47,640 nt of DNA, taken from NCBI GenBank assembly GCA_037445635.1, contig JBBIKC010000027.1, positions 1 to 47,640 on the forward strand. Reading direction: 5' to 3'. Shown in pieces: positions 1 through 7,451 of the stretch. Numbering within the stretch: the first letter of the stretch is position 1; each line of letters starts with the position of its first letter. A program made the position numbers and the translations under genes. The notes beneath the pieces were generated by a model. That model worked only from the letters and a program-made list of their open reading frames with translations, was not told the DNA's origin and made no database searches. This DNA is from JBFMCC01 sp037445635 (GTDB lineage: Bacteria; Chloroflexota; Anaerolineae; Anaerolineales; Villigracilaceae).

Positions 1-1555
1 CCAGTTCGCGGTTGCGCAGGTCGAGCATCTCGCTGACGATGGAGAAGGGCGTCTCGTCCTTGAGAGCCATGTCGCGCAGGTGCAGGAGCGTGACGAGCGT
101 TTTCGCATCGGCCTCCTGCGGGTCGAGGTGGTTATAGGCCAGCACGATGACATGATCGTAGTCGGGGATGTTCAGCGATTCGAGCAGGGCGCGGTCGGTC
201 GTGTCGCCTCTTTCCACGTCCACGATTTGGTTCGAAAGATTTCCAGCATACAGGCGGATGTGCTCCGCGGTCTTCTGCTGGTCCGACACAACCTTTACCT
301 GCGAGCCTGTGGGGACATAGGCATCCAGTTCGCGGATGATGGTCGCGCCGCAGCGATTCCATCCAAGCACGAGACATTTTTCGGGCGCGGTCTTGGTGCG
401 CCCCCCGTTCGAGCGCATGGCGCTTTCGTCCACCGCGGGCGCCTGCGCCGAAATGCGAACGGTATCGTCGTCTGCCGAGATGGCGACGACCTTGTCGCCG
501 GGCGCGAGGTGCGTCTCCATGGCGGGATTCAGGCTCACGGTCCCGCTCGCGAAGCGGATGCCGATTACCGTGGAATCTTCGAAGGCCAGCAGGGCCTCCC
601 CGTAGGTCTTGCCGGTCAGTGCGGCTTCCTCCTTGAAATAAATCTCGTCGCCGCTGAAATTCATCAGTTCGGTATAAACGACCGAAAGTCCCGACTGACG
701 CGAGGTCTGGGCGACGACGCGGGCGATCAGGTCGTTGGTAAGTATCGGCTGGACGACGTCGCGCTGACCGACCATTTTGACCACGTCCATGTTGCGCGGA
801 TCGCGGATCTGCGTCACGATATGATACGGCTCTTCGCGGCGGCCGGGGTTGTTGGTGAGCGCCAGCACGGATTTGATGACGTGCGTATCGGGGTCCGAGC
901 CTTCGGGCAGGATGATGATGGAGCGCGCCGCGTGCGGGTTGACGATCTCTAGGTCGGTCAGGTCAATGGGACTCCCCGAACGGCAGATGACTTTGGTGTT
1001 TTTCAGATCGGGCACGCGTTCGCGGATCGCGTCTTCCATCTCGACCTTGTCCTGGTTTGCCAGGACGACGATGACCGCGCCCTCCCTGCGGTTCTCATTG
1101 GCGAGCACCAGTTCGGAGATGATATTGAAAATCTGCGCCGACCAGCCGAGGATGACGGTGTGGCCGCTTTCGAGCACGAGCGAACGCCCTTTGCGCAGGC
1201 GGTGGATCTGGGCGTCCAGGCCGCTGGAGATCACGCCGATCAGACTGCTGACGATGAAGATGCCGCCGATGGTGACGAACAACATGATAATGCGGAAGCC
1301 CCAGCCTCGGTCGCCGCCCATGGTGCCGGGGTCGAGGGTGCGCATAAGGCTGAGCCAGACGGCTTCGAGGAAGCCGGGCGCGCCATCGCCTTCGGGCGCA
1401 AACAGCCGACCGCCGATGGCGATGACGAGTCCCGCCAGTGCGACAATGAGGAGCGTGACGAGCGCCAGCCCGCCGATCAGCGCGGGGGTGCCGCGCGCCA
1501 TGACGTTATCGAAATAGTATTGCAATTTCTGACGAAAGGTGGGGTTGATCGGCAT
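1..1555 (-). CDS. CASTOR/POLLUX-related putative ion channel with RCK/TrkA-N domains (3' end cut by window)
   Basis: Open from an ATG at 1555 (GGAGAAGG ribosome site just upstream) to the window edge, so the C-terminus is missing; about 518 codons are visible. Two membrane segments (about residues 25-49 and 88-112) flank a pore-loop-like stretch LMRTLDPGTMGGD (about 70-82). A Rossmann-type RCK domain follows, opening with HTVILGWS near residue 132; a second begins with KCLVLGWNRCG near residue 385. This two-TM plus tandem RCK layout is that of the CASTOR/POLLUX-like family, which are cation channels in plants; the bacterial members' ions are not established. Divergent from the sulfite-oxidase-like gene at 1744. 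Family call is firm, substrate is inference. Confidence 0.85.
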   Translation of the reverse strand, partial: MPINPTFRQKLQYYFDNVMARGTPALIGGLALVTLLIVALAGLVIAIGGRLFAPEGDGAPGFLEAVWLSLMRTLDPGTMGGDRGWGFRIIMLFVTIGGIFIVSSLIGVISSGLDAQIHRLRKGRSLVLESGHTVILGWSAQIFNIISELVLANENRREGAVIVVLANQDKVEMEDAIRERVPDLKNTKVICRSGSPIDLTDLEIVNPHAARSIIILPEGSDPDTHVIKSVLALTNNPGRREEPYHIVTQIRDPRNMDVVKMVGQRDVVQPILTNDLIARVVAQTSRQSGLSVVYTELMNFSGDEIYFKEEAALTGKTYGEALLAFEDSTVIGIRFASGTVSLNPAMETHLAPGDKVVAISADDDTVRISAQAPAVDESAMRSNGGRTKTAPEKCLVLGWNRCGATIIRELDAYVPTGSQVKVVSDQQKTAEHIRLYAGNLSNQIVDVERGDTTDRALLESLNIPDYDHVIVLAYNHLDPQEADAKTLVTLLHLRDMALKDETPFSIVSEMLDLRNREL

Positions 1556-1743
1556 ATCCTTCTCCCGGCAAAAATTTTTCTCATTATAAGAGTTTTTAGC
1601 TGGAATTAATCTGGCAGTTATATTGCTGGAATTTTCGTCTTTTCCCGCGGGGGCTGTCGGTGTAAGATTGGGGCGTCTGACTGCGTCAACAGGATAGCAT
1701 CCGATCTTCGCGGGTGTTTTATTTTTGGAGAGGAGTTATTCCT

Positions 1744-2382
1744 ATGTTATTCGAAGGCACTGATCGTCGCAAGGAAGAGGAGCGCGTCCGCCGCGAGGGA
1801 CGCCTGCCGCCCGGCCAGTCGCTTACGCTCAAGTTTCCGGTCCTGCACTACGGGCCGGTGCCGGGCTTCAACCCCGCCGCGTGGGACTTCCGCGTGTGGG
1901 GTGAGGTGGAGGAAGAGAAGCGCTGGAGTTGGGACGAGTTCAACAAACTGCCGCGCTCGAAGATTCTAATGGACATCCATTGTGTGACGCGCTGGAGCAA
2001 GTTCGATACGGAGTGGGAGGGCGTTTCGGTCAGGCGCCTCGTGGACGAAGGCTTTTTCAAAATCAAACCGAGCGCCACACATGTCATGCAACACGCCGAG
2101 TACGGCTTCACGGTCAATTTGCCGCTGGAGGTGGTGTTGCAGGATAATTTCCTGCTGGCGACTCACCTGAACGGCGAGCCGATCACGCCCGACCACGGCT
2201 ACCCGCTGCGCGGCGTGGTGGGATTCATCCCCGGCCGCGAGGACATGGAGAGCCCCTATTTCTGGAAAGGCGCCAAGTGGCTGCGCTCGCTCGAGTTCAT
2301 GCCGCGCGACCGCATGGGCTTCTGGGAGCAGGCCGGTTATCACAACCGCGCGGATGTGTGGAAAGAGGAAAGGTTCGGTTAA
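1744..2382 (+). CDS. Sulfite oxidase-like molybdopterin oxidoreductase
   Basis: 212 aa. The ATG at 1744 is chosen over an in-frame start 30 nt upstream because a GGAGAGGAG ribosome site lies about 8 nt before it. The protein is one oxidoreductase molybdopterin-binding domain; the motif DIHCVTRW carries the Cys (C80) expected to ligate molybdenum, and GYPLRGVVGF and WLRSLEF are typical of the YedY/sulfite-oxidase-like group. No Tat or Sec signal and no heme or dimerization domain is visible, so it is probably a cytoplasmic short-form enzyme; substrate unknown. The stop is 3 nt before the VOC dioxygenase gene, so the two are likely cotranscribed. Confidence 0.85.
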   Translation: MLFEGTDRRKEEERVRREGRLPPGQSLTLKFPVLHYGPVPGFNPAAWDFRVWGEVEEEKRWSWDEFNKLPRSKILMDIHCVTRWSKFDTEWEGVSVRRLVDEGFFKIKPSATHVMQHAEYGFTVNLPLEVVLQDNFLLATHLNGEPITPDHGYPLRGVVGFIPGREDMESPYFWKGAKWLRSLEFMPRDRMGFWEQAGYHNRADVWKEERFG

Positions 2383-2385
2383 AAA

Positions 2386-3318
2386 ATGAATCCGTTACAG
2401 GTTGAAAGCAAACAGGATTTCTCCATCCATCCCAAAACCGCGATCGGGCACGTTTCGCTCACGGTTGCCAATCTCGAAAACCAGATCGCCTTCTATCAGC
2501 AGGCGCTGGGATTCGTCCAGCACTGGCGCGAAGGGAATCGCGCGGGCTTGGGCGCAGGCGGCGCGGACCTGCTTCGTCTCACCGAACAGGCCAACGTCAA
2601 GCGCTACCGCCGCGTGACGGGGTTGTATCACTTCGCGGTGCTGTTCCCCAATCGCCGGGAACTGGCGCGTGCCATGGCGCGTCTGTTCGTCCTGAAATAT
2701 CCGAACGCACCCACCGATCACATCATGACCAAGACCACCTACCTCGATGACATCGAGGGCAACGGCATCGAATTGTATTGCGAATCGCCCGAAGACGGGA
2801 CATGGTCGCTTAAAGATGGCAGGTATGTCACCCGCCGTGTGGACGGCAGTCTCAGCGACGGCCGCGAGCCTCTCGATGTGGACGCGCTCTTCAGCAATCT
2901 AAAGGAGGATGACCGCATTGACATTTCCTTGCCGCCCGAGACGCGCATCGGCCACATGCATTTGCACGTACGCGATCTTCACGAGGCGGTGGATTTCTAT
3001 CACGGCGTGCTGGGCTTCGATGTAATGGGCGTAGTGGATGAGTATCGTATGGCCTTCGTCTCGGCGGGCGGATACCATCATCACATCGGCCTGAACACCT
3101 GGCAGGGCGAGGGCGCGCCGCCTCCGCCCGCGGACGCGGCAGGCTTACGTTATTTCACGGTTGAGTTGCCAGACCAGAAGGCACTGGATGAAGTCATCGC
3201 GCGGGTGGATAGGGCAGGCGTCCCCTACAACCAGACCGATGATGTCTTGCTCGTGCAGGATCCGTCGCAAAATGGTGTGGTGTTGACGACGCGCAAACAA
3301 GATAAGGGTCAATCGTAG
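2386..3318 (+). CDS. Two-module VOC-family dioxygenase, catechol 2,3-dioxygenase (CatE)-like
   Basis: 310 aa. Two vicinal-oxygen-chelate modules: residues about 19-130 (IGHVSLTV, GLYHFAVL, IELYCE) and about 186-300 (IGHMHLHV, GLRYFTVEL). The spacing matches CatE-type extradiol dioxygenases, in which a His/His/Glu triad binds Fe(II) or Mn(II) and cleaves catechols; the candidates H22 and the Glu of IELYCE are visible. Starts 3 nt after the sulfite-oxidase-like gene and ends before a bidirectional hairpin terminator. Fold is certain; catechol as substrate is by similarity only and another VOC reaction is possible. Confidence 0.82.
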   Translation: MNPLQVESKQDFSIHPKTAIGHVSLTVANLENQIAFYQQALGFVQHWREGNRAGLGAGGADLLRLTEQANVKRYRRVTGLYHFAVLFPNRRELARAMARLFVLKYPNAPTDHIMTKTTYLDDIEGNGIELYCESPEDGTWSLKDGRYVTRRVDGSLSDGREPLDVDALFSNLKEDDRIDISLPPETRIGHMHLHVRDLHEAVDFYHGVLGFDVMGVVDEYRMAFVSAGGYHHHIGLNTWQGEGAPPPPADAAGLRYFTVELPDQKALDEVIARVDRAGVPYNQTDDVLLVQDPSQNGVVLTTRKQDKGQS

Positions 3319-3394
3319 TAACGACTCCAGAGAACGCATCTGCAAAACTGCCCTTCGTCTGCGCTTCACTCCGCTCAGGGCGAAAGATTTGACG

Positions 3395-3426
3395 CAACAG
3401 GACGGTGAAAGCCGTCCTGTTGTTTT
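3395..3426. terminator. Bidirectional rho-independent terminator between convergent genes
   Basis: An 11-bp perfect stem (CAACAGGACGG with its complement) around a short loop, followed by TTTT on the plus side, lies between the convergent dioxygenase and adenosine deaminase genes. The fragment just upstream (about 3350-3383, ending CGCTCAGGGCGAA) resembles one arm of a dispersed bacterial repeat. Confidence 0.8.
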
Positions 3427-4447
3427 AACCCGCATTCGCGAAATACTTTTCCCAGATAGGCCTTTTCTGCGCTTCGGGGATGAAGGACGCTTCGTACGCG
3501 TAGCGATTACAAATTGCAATTTCGTCCATGCTCATGCCGAGCACCTCGTGCGCGATGCGATACTCGTTGTTCAGGTTGGTCTCCAGCACTTCGGGGTCGT
3601 CGGAGTTGATCGTCACGCGCACGCCCAGGTCGAAAAGTTTTTTCAGCGGATGTTCTTTAATCGTTCGCACCGCGCTGGTCAGATAATTGCTCCACGGATT
3701 GACCTCGAGGGTGATGCCGCGCTCTTTGACCAGTTCGACCGCGGCCATGTCCTCGATGATGTGGATGCCGTGCCCGATTCGGTCGGGACTGGCGAGGCGG
3801 ATCGTGTCCACGACGAAGGAGGCGGGGCTGTCCTCCCCGCTGTGGATCGTCACCTTGAGTCCCGCCTCGCGTGCTTTCATGATCGGTTTGACGAACTCCT
3901 GAAGAGGGAAATCTTTCTCGCTGTCGGCCAGGTCCACGCCGAGGATCGAATCCTTCCAGCGGACGGCCCAGTCCACGGTGCGGACGCAGGACGCGGGTCC
4001 CATACTGCGCGAGGTGATGGCGATGTAGCCGATGGCCATGTCGAACTCGCGTTCGGCGCGCGCTTTCGCGCGCAGGAGCGACTCCATGCATTGATCCCAA
4101 TCCAGGTTGTGACCGTGAAAGGCCCAGTCCGGCGAGAAGCGCACCTCGAAGAGTTTGATGTTCTGGCGCGCCGCGTCCTCGAACAATTCCCAGGCGATGC
4201 GCTCGACGACCGCAGGCGAGGCGATGCTGTGCTGGGCGATGGTGAAGGCCTCCAGCACGGCGTGCAGGTCGCGCCACTGGTCGAGCACCTTGACGTGCTT
4301 ATTCAGTTCTTCCACCTCGTACGCGGGCAGTTGCAGGTTGTATTCGCGCGCCACGTCAATGATGGTCTGCGTGCGAATCGAACCTTCGAGGTGGATGTGA
4401 ATCTCGGTCTTGGGAAGGTCGTTGTAACGCGGGTCGAAGTTTTTCAT
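3425..4447 (-). CDS. Adenosine deaminase family protein
   Basis: 340 aa from the ATG at 4447 (MKNFDPRY...), preceded by GAGGCAGG; a TTG 18 nt upstream is also in frame but poorer. Metal site His17/His19 in EIHIHLEGS; HSGED, DRIGHG and TINSDDPEV supply the remaining zinc-ligand and catalytic motifs of the adenosine/AMP deaminase TIM-barrel family. Expected to hydrolyse adenosine or a related N6-substituted purine to inosine and ammonia in the cytoplasm. Odd point: the segment usually reading CPTSN is NPWSNYLT, which could shift substrate range. Ends in the shared terminator at 3395. Confidence 0.87.
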   Translation of the reverse strand: MKNFDPRYNDLPKTEIHIHLEGSIRTQTIIDVAREYNLQLPAYEVEELNKHVKVLDQWRDLHAVLEAFTIAQHSIASPAVVERIAWELFEDAARQNIKLFEVRFSPDWAFHGHNLDWDQCMESLLRAKARAEREFDMAIGYIAITSRSMGPASCVRTVDWAVRWKDSILGVDLADSEKDFPLQEFVKPIMKAREAGLKVTIHSGEDSPASFVVDTIRLASPDRIGHGIHIIEDMAAVELVKERGITLEVNPWSNYLTSAVRTIKEHPLKKLFDLGVRVTINSDDPEVLETNLNNEYRIAHEVLGMSMDEIAICNRYAYEASFIPEAQKRPIWEKYFANAG

Positions 4448-4526
4448 ACGGCCTGCCTCTGCCAATCTGTAATTGCCCTATTTTACACCGCGCGAGGATT
4501 CAACCCGGAATGGATTTTGGGAGCGG

Positions 4527-4555
4527 TCCGGAAGACGAGAGCGAGTCTTCGGGAC
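4527..4555. repeat. Intergenic hairpin
   Basis: GTCC-GAAGAC and GTCTTC-GGGAC form an imperfect stem around an 8-nt loop between the adenosine deaminase and LLM oxidoreductase genes. It lacks a T tract on either side, so it is not an obvious terminator; it may be a dispersed repeat or a processing site. Confidence 0.4.
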
Positions 4556-4627
4556 GGTTCAAAAAGACTTATCCCGAATTCAGGTTTAGGGACAACGAAC
4601 AGGTTGCGCGCCTCCCTCGATACCCGG

Positions 4628-5665
4628 TCAAATGTTCATAAGATCGGACAATCTTTTCCACCACTCATCCCTCTCGCCCGGCACGAAGGGAGTGTACAGC
4701 GTCAGCCTGTCCGCAATTCCATCATATCTTTTCCTCAGTTGGCCTGCCAGGTCCCTCTCATCCGCCACCAGGCAAAACTCGCCCAGCATCTCATCGGTGA
4801 TCAGCATGGGCATCTCGGCCCATGCGCCCTTCGCCGCGTGCGCGGACAAGGTCTCCGCGACACCTCCCCAGCCGTGTAAGTCCATGACCGCGCGATATGA
4901 AGGTGTGGAGGCATAAAACGCGATCTGTGCGCGGGCGAAGTTCATCTCCTCGGGTGTGGTCGCCGCGAACGCGGTGACCGAGATCTGCGTCTTTTTATTG
5001 CCTCCCGCTTTTTTCGCTCCATCCTCAATCGCGGGCAAAATCACCTCGCGCAAATAGCGCGGACTGTGGAATGGATGCGCGTGAAAGCCCTCGCACAGTT
5101 CGCCCGCCAGGTGAGCGAGTCCTGTGTTAACACCGGCGATGTAAATGGGAATAACCCCACCCCCTGACCTCACCCCCGGCCCCTCTCCTAAAGGAGAGGG
5201 GGGCAAAGGTCCCGGATTGAAGAACGGCGACATCAACGTAATCTTGTAATACTCGCCGCGGAAGTTGAGTTTCGTCCCGTTCTGCCAGCAGTCCCAGAAG
5301 GCGCGGATGGACAGAATCTGCTCGCGCAATTTGCCCACCGGCGACTCGGGCCACGGCATCCCGAAACGGCGTTCGATGTGCGCCTTGACCTGCGTGCCGA
5401 GCCCGAGGATGAAGCGCCCGCCCGACTGCGCGGCCAGGTCCCAGGCGGTGTAGGCGAGATTTGCGGGCGAGCGCGCAAACGAGACCGCGATAGCCGTGCC
5501 GAAGTTCAATCTCCGCGTGTGTTCGGCGATCAGCGCGCAGGGCAGGAACGGGTCGTGCTGGGTCTCCTGTGTCCACAGCGCGTCGAAGCCGATCTCTTCC
5601 GCGGCTCTGGCAATGGCAGGGACATCTTTCAAATGGACGAGCGGCAGGGCGGCATCGAACTTCAT
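4628..5665 (-). CDS. LLM-class (luciferase-like) F420-dependent oxidoreductase
   Basis: 345 aa, ATG at 5665. Luciferase-like (beta/alpha)8 barrel: FDALWTQETQHD, FGTAIAVSFARSP, RFILGLGTQVKAH and the repeated IPIYIAGVN segment are typical of the F420-using LLM subfamily close to TIGR03617. A cytoplasmic hydride-transfer enzyme of unknown substrate. Odd point: residues about 152-171 (LPPSPLGEGPGVRSGG) are encoded by a palindromic genomic repeat read in frame, between the strand ending MSPFFNPG and the IPIYIAG strand, probably a surface loop. A DDN-type candidate F420 protein lies at 42047. Cofactor assignment is by family. Confidence 0.83.
   Translation of the reverse strand: MKFDAALPLVHLKDVPAIARAAEEIGFDALWTQETQHDPFLPCALIAEHTRRLNFGTAIAVSFARSPANLAYTAWDLAAQSGGRFILGLGTQVKAHIERRFGMPWPESPVGKLREQILSIRAFWDCWQNGTKLNFRGEYYKITLMSPFFNPGPLPPSPLGEGPGVRSGGGVIPIYIAGVNTGLAHLAGELCEGFHAHPFHSPRYLREVILPAIEDGAKKAGGNKKTQISVTAFAATTPEEMNFARAQIAFYASTPSYRAVMDLHGWGGVAETLSAHAAKGAWAEMPMLITDEMLGEFCLVADERDLAGQLRKRYDGIADRLTLYTPFVPGERDEWWKRLSDLMNI
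5152..5212 (-). repeat. Palindromic CCCTCTCC/GGAGAGGG repeat inside LLM gene
   Basis: The core stem GCCCCTCTCC / GGAGAGGGG (5179-5201) is followed, on the coding strand, by a GGGGTGAG motif. The same core and flank recur inside the ABC transporter gene near 16670-16706, in the same orientation and reading frame relative to the gene. Confidence 0.8.
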
Positions 5666-5694
5666 GCGGACCTCTTTTTACAATGGAAACGTCG

Positions 5695-5817
5695 GTGGTC
5701 GAGTAGGCCGAGTGTTTTTCGAGGCCGTACCGAGACCACACGGTTTCTGGGAATTGATTGCTGGTATGTGTTCCGTTGGCCTCGATACGCCCCAACTTTC
5801 ACGGGGCTACTCGACCA
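5695..5817. repeat. Inverted pair of GGTCGAGTAG...GTACCGAGACC repeats
   Basis: Left unit 5695-5738 reads GGTGGTCGAGTAGGCC ... CCGTACCGAGACC; right unit 5776-5817 reads GGCCTCGATACGCC ... GGCTACTCGACC, its inverted counterpart. The units lie between the LLM gene start and the M42 peptidase stop. Related copies occur at about 7388-7425 and 41943-42012. No gene is visible in this intergenic stretch. Confidence 0.8.
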
Positions 5818-5835
5818 ACAGAGTATTTGAAAAAC

Positions 5836-6882
5836 TCAACTCAACAAATATGCCATCACCCATTGCGTCGTGGCAGTCAACGCCTCGGTATGCATGCGCT
5901 CGTAGTTGTGCGAGGCGTCCACACCGGGGCCGATCAGCGCCACTGCCACGTCGCCGCCCGCGCGCCAGAACGCCCCGCCGTCCGAGCCGTAATAGGGATA
6001 AATGTCCGTCTTGTATGCGATCCCATTTTCCTCGGCCAGTTTCCGCAGTTTGCTGCTCAAGCCATGATGATACGGCCCGCCGCTGTCTTTGACGCAGATC
6101 GTGGCGTGGAACTCGTCCGACGCCTGCCCCGCGCCCACCGCGGCCATATCTACCACGACCAGTTCGTGAACTTCGGGCGGGATGCCCGCCGCCGCGCCGT
6201 GGCCGACCTCCTCGTAGTTGCTGAACAGGAAGTAAGCGGTTCGCGCGGGACTTCGGCCTGACCCCGCCATGGACTGGATCGCGGCCGCCAGCGCGGCGAC
6301 ACAGGCCTTGTCGTCGAGATGACGCGAGCGGATGAAGCCCTCGGTCACTTCGACGCGCGGGTCGAAGGCCACGAAGTCTCCCACGCGGACGCCCAGGCCC
6401 TCGGTCTCGCGCGCCGACGCGGTGCGCGCGTCGAGGCGGACTTCCATGTTCTCGTCACTGCGCTGGGTCTCGTTGACCGCCGCGCCGTGAACGTGGCCCG
6501 AGGCTTTGTCCAGCAGGAGCGAGCCGCGCACCTTTCGCCCGTCGGAGGTGAAGACCCAGCAGCCCTCGCCCTCCACCGTGTTCCAGGCGAAGCCGCCGAT
6601 CTTCGTCAACTGCAAACGGCCGTTGGGCTTGATCTCCTTGACCATCGCGCCGAGCGTGTCCACATGCGCGGTGAGGGCGCGCGGTGCCTCGCCGCTCTGT
6701 CCCTGCCAGCGGACGACCAATCCGCCCTTGCGCGTGCGGTTCATCTGCAAAGCGGGATACGGCGAGAGTTCCTTCTCGACCAGGGCAACGGCCGATTCGG
6801 TCAGTCCCGTCGGCGAAGGGGTGTTCAGCAGGCGGACGAGGAAATCGAGCAGATAAGATGTGTTGATTTCGGGCAGGCTCAT
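5836..6882 (-). CDS. M42-family metallopeptidase (glutamyl aminopeptidase/endoglucanase type)
   Basis: 348 aa from the ATG at 6882, which overlaps the thioesterase stop as ATGA, so the two are translationally coupled. The M42 dinuclear metal motifs are in order: LTAHVDTLG, RHLDDKACVAAL, the catalytic/ligand pair in SNYEEVGHGA, VDMAAVG, and a C-terminal His in SHNYERMHTEAL. The insertion between the first His-Asp and the second Asp is the PA-like dodecamerisation domain usual in TET aminopeptidases. Likely a cytosolic aminopeptidase trimming short peptides. Specificity cannot be read from sequence. Confidence 0.9.
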   Translation of the reverse strand: MSLPEINTSYLLDFLVRLLNTPSPTGLTESAVALVEKELSPYPALQMNRTRKGGLVVRWQGQSGEAPRALTAHVDTLGAMVKEIKPNGRLQLTKIGGFAWNTVEGEGCWVFTSDGRKVRGSLLLDKASGHVHGAAVNETQRSDENMEVRLDARTASARETEGLGVRVGDFVAFDPRVEVTEGFIRSRHLDDKACVAALAAAIQSMAGSGRSPARTAYFLFSNYEEVGHGAAAGIPPEVHELVVVDMAAVGAGQASDEFHATICVKDSGGPYHHGLSSKLRKLAEENGIAYKTDIYPYYGSDGGAFWRAGGDVAVALIGPGVDASHNYERMHTEALTATTQWVMAYLLS

Positions 6883-7301
6883 GATACTACTTCGTATTTG
6901 CGGACCGCCTCCCGCCATTCCTGCGGGATCGGGATGGATTTGCCCGCGTGGTAGTCGAACGCGACCATCACCACCTCCCCCTCCGCGAAGACCTCCCCCG
7001 TCTCCGCGTGGATCACGTTCTGCGCCACCGTCATGGACTTGTTGCCGATCTTCAGTGTCCGCACGCCCACTTTGACGGGGGTTCCCCACTCGACAGGCTT
7101 TTTATATGCAATATGGACATCGGCCAGAATCACGCCAATGTCCATGAAGGATTGGTCCTCGCCGAACAGGCCGAGTTCGATCAGGTAGCGGACGCGCGCC
7201 TGTTCGAAGTAGGTGAGAAATTTTGCGTTGTTGACGTGCCCCTGCGGGTCGAGGTCGCCGTAACGGATTTCGATGGGATGATGAAAGCGGAATTGAGCCA
7301 T
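6879..7301 (-). CDS. 4HBT-family acyl-CoA thioesterase
   Basis: 140 aa hot-dog protein. RYGDLDPQGHVNNAKFL is the signature of the YbgC/FadM thioesterase clade, with the catalytic Asp before GHVNN. Probably hydrolyses cytosolic acyl-CoAs. The ATG at 7301 is preferred: TATAAT ends 6 nt before it and no Shine-Dalgarno is present, suggesting a leaderless message; an in-frame ATG at 7328 would lie upstream of that hexamer and at the edge of a repeat element. Ends ATGA-overlapped with the M42 peptidase. Confidence 0.87.
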   Translation of the reverse strand: MAQFRFHHPIEIRYGDLDPQGHVNNAKFLTYFEQARVRYLIELGLFGEDQSFMDIGVILADVHIAYKKPVEWGTPVKVGVRTLKIGNKSMTVAQNVIHAETGEVFAEGEVVMVAFDYHAGKSIPIPQEWREAVRKYEVVS

Positions 7302-7322
7302 GCGGCGATTATAACGTGCATA

Positions 7323-7449
7323 TGTCATTGCGAGCCCCGAAGGGGCGAAGCAATCTCCTCATTGACTTGGGGATTGCTTCGTCGCCTCGGTCTCAATATG
7401 ACCTCGACGAACACTCGGCCTACTCGACCATCGGCTCCTCGCAGTGACA
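7323..7449. repeat. MITE-like palindromic element with TGTCA(T/C)TGCGAG termini
   Basis: About 127 bp between 12-bp terminal inverted repeats TGTCATTGCGAG (7323-7334) and its near-perfect complement (7438-7449, one mismatch). The interior has a GCGAAGCAATC / GATTGCTTCG inverted pair plus a degenerate CGGTCTC ... CTACTCGACC unit (about 7388-7425) of the family seen at 5695 and 41943. It fills the gap between the thioesterase start and creatininase stop; no coding capacity. Confidence 0.78.
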
Positions 7450-7451
7450 GG

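Noticed and set aside
3389..4879. A 496-codon open frame opposite adenosine deaminase
   Set aside because: It is the antisense shadow of a gene with full catalytic motifs; its product is His/Asp/Val-rich low-complexity protein with no family signal.
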